From: Sphingobacterium bovisgrunnientis
Lineage (GTDB): Bacteria > Bacteroidota > Bacteroidia > Sphingobacteriales > Sphingobacteriaceae
Direction of reading: 5' to 3'
DNA: 64,000 bases
Assembly: GCF_009829085.1 (NCBI RefSeq)
Contig: NZ_WUQY01000003.1
Coordinates: 62,001 to 126,000, forward strand
Positions 61,430 through 64,000 of the stretch are shown here, one piece after another. The notes below the pieces were generated by a model. The model did no database searches, was not told where the DNA came from, and worked only from the letters and a program-made list of their open reading frames with translations. The stretch's first letter is position 1. Every line of letters starts with the position of its first letter. The translations under genes and the position numbers were made by a program.

Positions 61430-63532
61430 ATGATGAATAGAGTTTCTATTTTAACTGCTTTATTACTTATGAGTGCATCAGCAATGGGGCAACGTGCACC
61501 AGAGAAAAGAATTGAGAAATCAGTTTTGACGAGTAAAATAAACGATTATTTGACCAAACGACCTATGAATGCGGAGGATTTGTGGAAATTGGGACGTGTA
61601 TCAGCAGAAGGTTTGACTGTGGACGGAACAACCTTGGTGTATGGTGTTTCGAATTATTCTTTCGAAGAAAATAAATCAGAAAAAAACTTATTTACTATTC
61701 CTGTAAAAGGTGGTACAGCACAAGCTTTCCCTACAGAGCCGGGTGGTGAATCCGTGATTGAAATTACTGCTGAAAATGATGTCATTTATCTTTTCAAAGG
61801 TCAATTGTGGAAGAAAAATATCAACGGTGCGAATGCAGTTCAATTGACAGATGTAGAAGGTGGATTGTCGGATGTAAAAATTTCTCCCGACAAAAAACAT
61901 ATTATCTACAGTAAGCAAGTACTTATTAACAAAAACCACAGCGTGGATAAATATGCTGATTTACCCAAATCAAATATTTATATCTATGATAATTTAGATT
62001 ATCGTCATTGGGACAAAGATAACGATGGGCGTTTCAATCATCCATTCGTTGCGACATATGAAAATGGTAAAATCGGAGAAGCAATTGATCTTTTAGAAGG
62101 CCAGCCTTTTTATACGCCTACTGTACCTTTTGGCGGAGCTGAAGATTATGTCTGGGCACCTGACGGAAAATCAGTTTTGTACGTGTGTAAAAAGAAATTT
62201 GGGAAAGAGTATGTGACAAGCACGAATACGGATATTTACCAATATGTCTTGGCTACGAAAGAAACGAAAAATCTCACAGAAGGCATGCAAGGCTATGATA
62301 ATCATCCAGAGTTTAGTACAGATGGCAAACGTCTAGCTTGGACGAGCATGAAGACCGATGGGTATGAAGCGGACAAAAATGATATTATTATCATGGATGT
62401 TAATTCAGGTGTAAAACTAAATCTTACAGCGCATTGGGATGAAACAGTCAACTCGTACAAATGGAGTAAAGATGGTAAGAAGATTTATTTTTTAGCGCCA
62501 AAAGGCGGAACAGTGCAATTATTTGCCGTAGACATTCCTACAAATCTGAATGTACGTTCTTTACCGAAAATCCAACAAATTAGTGAAGGGCAATTCGATG
62601 TTTCGGGAATAGTCGGCGAAACAAAAGATGGGCTAGTGGTTACTTCTACCAAAATGACTCGCGCAACGGAAGTATATTTGTATAGTTTTAAAACAAAAAA
62701 CCTAACGCCAATAACTACCGTGAATGATGCGAAATACGCACAATTTCAAGATACAAAAGTAGAAAGTCGTGTTACCAAAGCATCGGATGGTGAAGATTTA
62801 TTTTCTTGGGTGATCTATCCACCAGATTTTGATCCTACTAAAAAATATCCAACTTTATTATTTTGCCAAGGTGGGCCACAATCGGCTACCACGCAAGGTT
62901 ATTCATTCCGTTGGAATTTTCAATTGATGGCTTCGCAAGGCTATATCGTTATTCTTCCGAATCGTCGTGGTATGCCAGGATGGGGTACAAAATGGAATAA
63001 AGATATTTCAAAAGATTGGGGTGGACAAGCAATTAGAGATTACATCTCGGCAATAGATGATTTCAAAAAAGAACCCTATGTAGATAACGATCGTATTGGT
63101 GCTATAGGTGCGAGCTATGGTGGATATTCTGTCTTTATGTTAGCTGGTGTGCACGAAGGCCGATTCAAAACTTTTATTTCACACTGTGGATTATTTAATA
63201 TGGAATCGTGGTATGGTACGACAGAAGAGTTGTTCTTTGCTAATTATGATTTAGGTGGTCCATATTGGGATAAAGCAAATGCTAAAACATATCAAGACTT
63301 CAACCCGATTCGTCATGTCGACAAATGGAATACGCCTATCCTTATTTTACAAGGTGGAAAAGATTATCGCGTGCCTATTGGACAAGGACAAGAAGCTTTT
63401 CAAGCTGCGCAATTGAAAGGAATCAAAAGTAGGTATGTTTTTATGCCAGATGAAAATCATTGGGTGCTATCCGGTCACAATGCGCAAGTATGGCAACGTG
63501 AGTTCTTTGGCTGGTTGAATGAAACATTATAA
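61430..63532 (+). CDS. S9 family peptidase (dipeptidyl/acylaminoacyl peptidase type)
   Basis: The ATG at 61430 (MMNRVSIL) is used; the open frame extends to a TTG one codon upstream. The 700-residue secreted protein (signal peptide to about AMGQ) has a TolB-like propeller (YDNHPEFSTDGKRLAWTSMKTDG, VNSYKWSKDGKKIYFL) and an alpha/beta-hydrolase domain with the nucleophile Ser562 in IGASYGGYSVFMLAG. The acid and base are in GGKDYRVP and PDENHWVL. It differs from the prolyl oligopeptidase at 49964. Likely an exopeptidase for periplasmic peptides. Confidence 0.93.
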   Translation: MMNRVSILTALLLMSASAMGQRAPEKRIEKSVLTSKINDYLTKRPMNAEDLWKLGRVSAEGLTVDGTTLVYGVSNYSFEENKSEKNLFTIPVKGGTAQAFPTEPGGESVIEITAENDVIYLFKGQLWKKNINGANAVQLTDVEGGLSDVKISPDKKHIIYSKQVLINKNHSVDKYADLPKSNIYIYDNLDYRHWDKDNDGRFNHPFVATYENGKIGEAIDLLEGQPFYTPTVPFGGAEDYVWAPDGKSVLYVCKKKFGKEYVTSTNTDIYQYVLATKETKNLTEGMQGYDNHPEFSTDGKRLAWTSMKTDGYEADKNDIIIMDVNSGVKLNLTAHWDETVNSYKWSKDGKKIYFLAPKGGTVQLFAVDIPTNLNVRSLPKIQQISEGQFDVSGIVGETKDGLVVTSTKMTRATEVYLYSFKTKNLTPITTVNDAKYAQFQDTKVESRVTKASDGEDLFSWVIYPPDFDPTKKYPTLLFCQGGPQSATTQGYSFRWNFQLMASQGYIVILPNRRGMPGWGTKWNKDISKDWGGQAIRDYISAIDDFKKEPYVDNDRIGAIGASYGGYSVFMLAGVHEGRFKTFISHCGLFNMESWYGTTEELFFANYDLGGPYWDKANAKTYQDFNPIRHVDKWNTPILILQGGKDYRVPIGQGQEAFQAAQLKGIKSRYVFMPDENHWVLSGHNAQVWQREFFGWLNETL

Positions 63533-63540
63533 CATAAAAA

Positions 63541-63673
63541 AAGTCTGAAGCGGGGAACTTCAGACTTTTTAACTAACCAATTATTAACCTAAATTATGAA
63601 TTACTACTATAACGACCAATTTTATGCCAATGTTGTATGTGATTGTTGATTTAACAATTGTTTAACATTTATA
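63541..63673. repeat. Repeated non-coding hairpin element, copy 1
   Basis: A 10-bp stem (63541-63550 with 63558-63567) has loop CGGGGAA; then comes ACTAACCAATTATTAACC-type text, ATGAATTAC, a GCCAATGTTGTA block and the palindrome AACAATTGTT (63653-63662). T runs on both sides make the hairpin a possible bidirectional terminator for the S9 gene. A 17-codon reading frame starts at 63597, but copy 2 has a stop as its third codon, so it is not coding. Confidence 0.8.
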
Positions 63674-63746
63674 GGTAGTTATTAAGGTTTAGCTATTAAT
63701 TATTATAAATTAAATATTAGAGTTTGCCAAAGACTATAAATAAAAA

Positions 63747-63876
63747 ATGTCTGAAGCGGGGAACTCCAGACATTTCTAACTAACCAATTATTAACCTAAA
63801 TTATGAATTACTAGTATAACGACCAATTTTATGCCAATGTTGTATCAAACAGTTGTTTTAACAATTGTTTAACAAT
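63747..63876. repeat. Repeated non-coding hairpin element, copy 2
   Basis: About 130 bases highly similar to copy 1, 206 bases downstream. The stem ATGTCTGAAG/CTCCAGACAT keeps pairing through an A-T to T-A exchange at its second pair and has one mismatch; the loop CGGGGAA is identical. It also contains AACAATTGTT (63860-63869). The stretch between the copies (63674-63746) shows nothing. Confidence 0.8.
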
Positions 63877-63904
63877 ATGTGGACAGATAAATGACAATAT
63901 GCTA

Positions 63905-63940
63905 AAAATATAGCCTTGAGAATTCTCAAGGCTATATTTT
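63905..63940. terminator. 36-bp perfect palindrome terminator
   Basis: Arms of 18 bases (63905-63922, 63923-63940) are exactly complementary, with TTTT flanks. It probably ends the minus-strand gene that starts beyond the window. Confidence 0.85.
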
Positions 63941-64000
63941 ATTTAGTATCTTTCTTTCCGAAAATGGATATCTTTAAATATTTTCCAGGATTTGTTTTGA
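63939..64000 (-). CDS. C-terminal end of a minus-strand gene, truncated by the window
   Basis: The frame is open to the window edge and ends at the TAA complementary to 63939-63941; its last residues read KYLKISIFGKKDTK. The stop touches the palindromic terminator, which supports this orientation. A plus-strand ATG at 63965 is also open to the edge but lacks such context. The product cannot be named. Confidence 0.5.
   Translation of the reverse strand, partial: KTNPGKYLKISIFGKKDTK

Noticed and set aside
63597..63650. Small 17-codon frame in copy 1 of the tail repeat (MNYYYNDQFY...)
   Set aside because: The equivalent frame in copy 2 stops at the fourth codon although the DNA is otherwise conserved, so the conservation is not for protein.
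63965..64000. Plus-strand gene start at 63965 (MDIFKYFPGF)
   Set aside because: The minus-strand frame ending next to a perfect terminator explains the edge better, though the window is too short to be sure.

Overview
The window comes from an A+T-rich member of the Bacteroidota, most likely Sphingobacteriaceae (Sphingobacterium/Pedobacter type). The evidence is two SusC/SusD-type polysaccharide utilisation loci (PULs), many lipoproteins with a charged residue run after the lipid cysteine, a CreD-type envelope gene, and several promoters of the Bacteroidota form TTG-N19-21-TAnnTTTG (peroxiredoxin, tRNA-Asp cluster, tRNA-Leu, bacilliredoxin, the 58.2 kb operon).

Layout. 1-6250: the 3' part of a PUL on the + strand: a truncated SusD, two surface lipoproteins (DUF5000 and DUF4998 types), a lipoprotein with two Fn3-like repeats and an HEFAH motif, and a GH16 beta-glucanase. 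6349-9037: a small lipoprotein, a bacilliredoxin, a relic of the S-adenosylhomocysteinase gene, and a clostripain-like lipoprotein. 9187-13360: a 996-residue surface lipoprotein with collagen-like repeats, a small protein, and an XRE/S24-type regulator whose catalytic serine is replaced. 13500-21969: housekeeping genes (NadR-like kinase, YkuK, upp, uvrB, proBA, acyl-CoA dehydrogenase). 22072-26887: a pair of bacterial PH-domain membrane proteins, a 1-Cys peroxiredoxin, and an ECF sigma factor next to a membrane protein that joins an anti-sigma-like N terminus to a trypsin-like protease. 27176-46301: a large GH2 enzyme, a YjdI-type ferredoxin, then an AraC-regulated beta-mannan/glucomannan PUL: SusC, SusD, two TIG-type surface glycan-binding proteins, GH26, GH5, GH130 and a GPH sugar symporter. 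46454-58039: four identical tRNA-Asp genes, prfA, an SMR pump, two Crp-type regulators, an LpxH-like phosphatase, prolyl oligopeptidase, pirin, two outer-membrane-type proteins, a GNAT, trigger factor and tRNA-Leu. 58237-61156: a cassette of membrane protein, winged-helix regulator, Coq4-like protein and CreD, with the same dyad operator ahead of both halves. 61430-64000: an S9 peptidase, a tandemly repeated non-coding hairpin element, and the end of a minus-strand gene.

How it works together. In the mannan locus the AraC protein probably senses a glycan signal. SusCD and the TIG proteins capture glucomannan, GH26 and GH5 cut it, the GPH symporter imports the products, and GH130 phosphorolyses mannosyl-glucose. 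No mannobiose 2-epimerase is present here, which fits a glucomannan substrate that gives Man-Glc directly. Both PULs have a strong hairpin between the binding-protein genes and the downstream enzyme genes.

Family names come from recognised motifs and overall sequence character. No search was run. Several gene starts were moved to internal ATG codons where the longest frame began with an implausible TTG or GTG.
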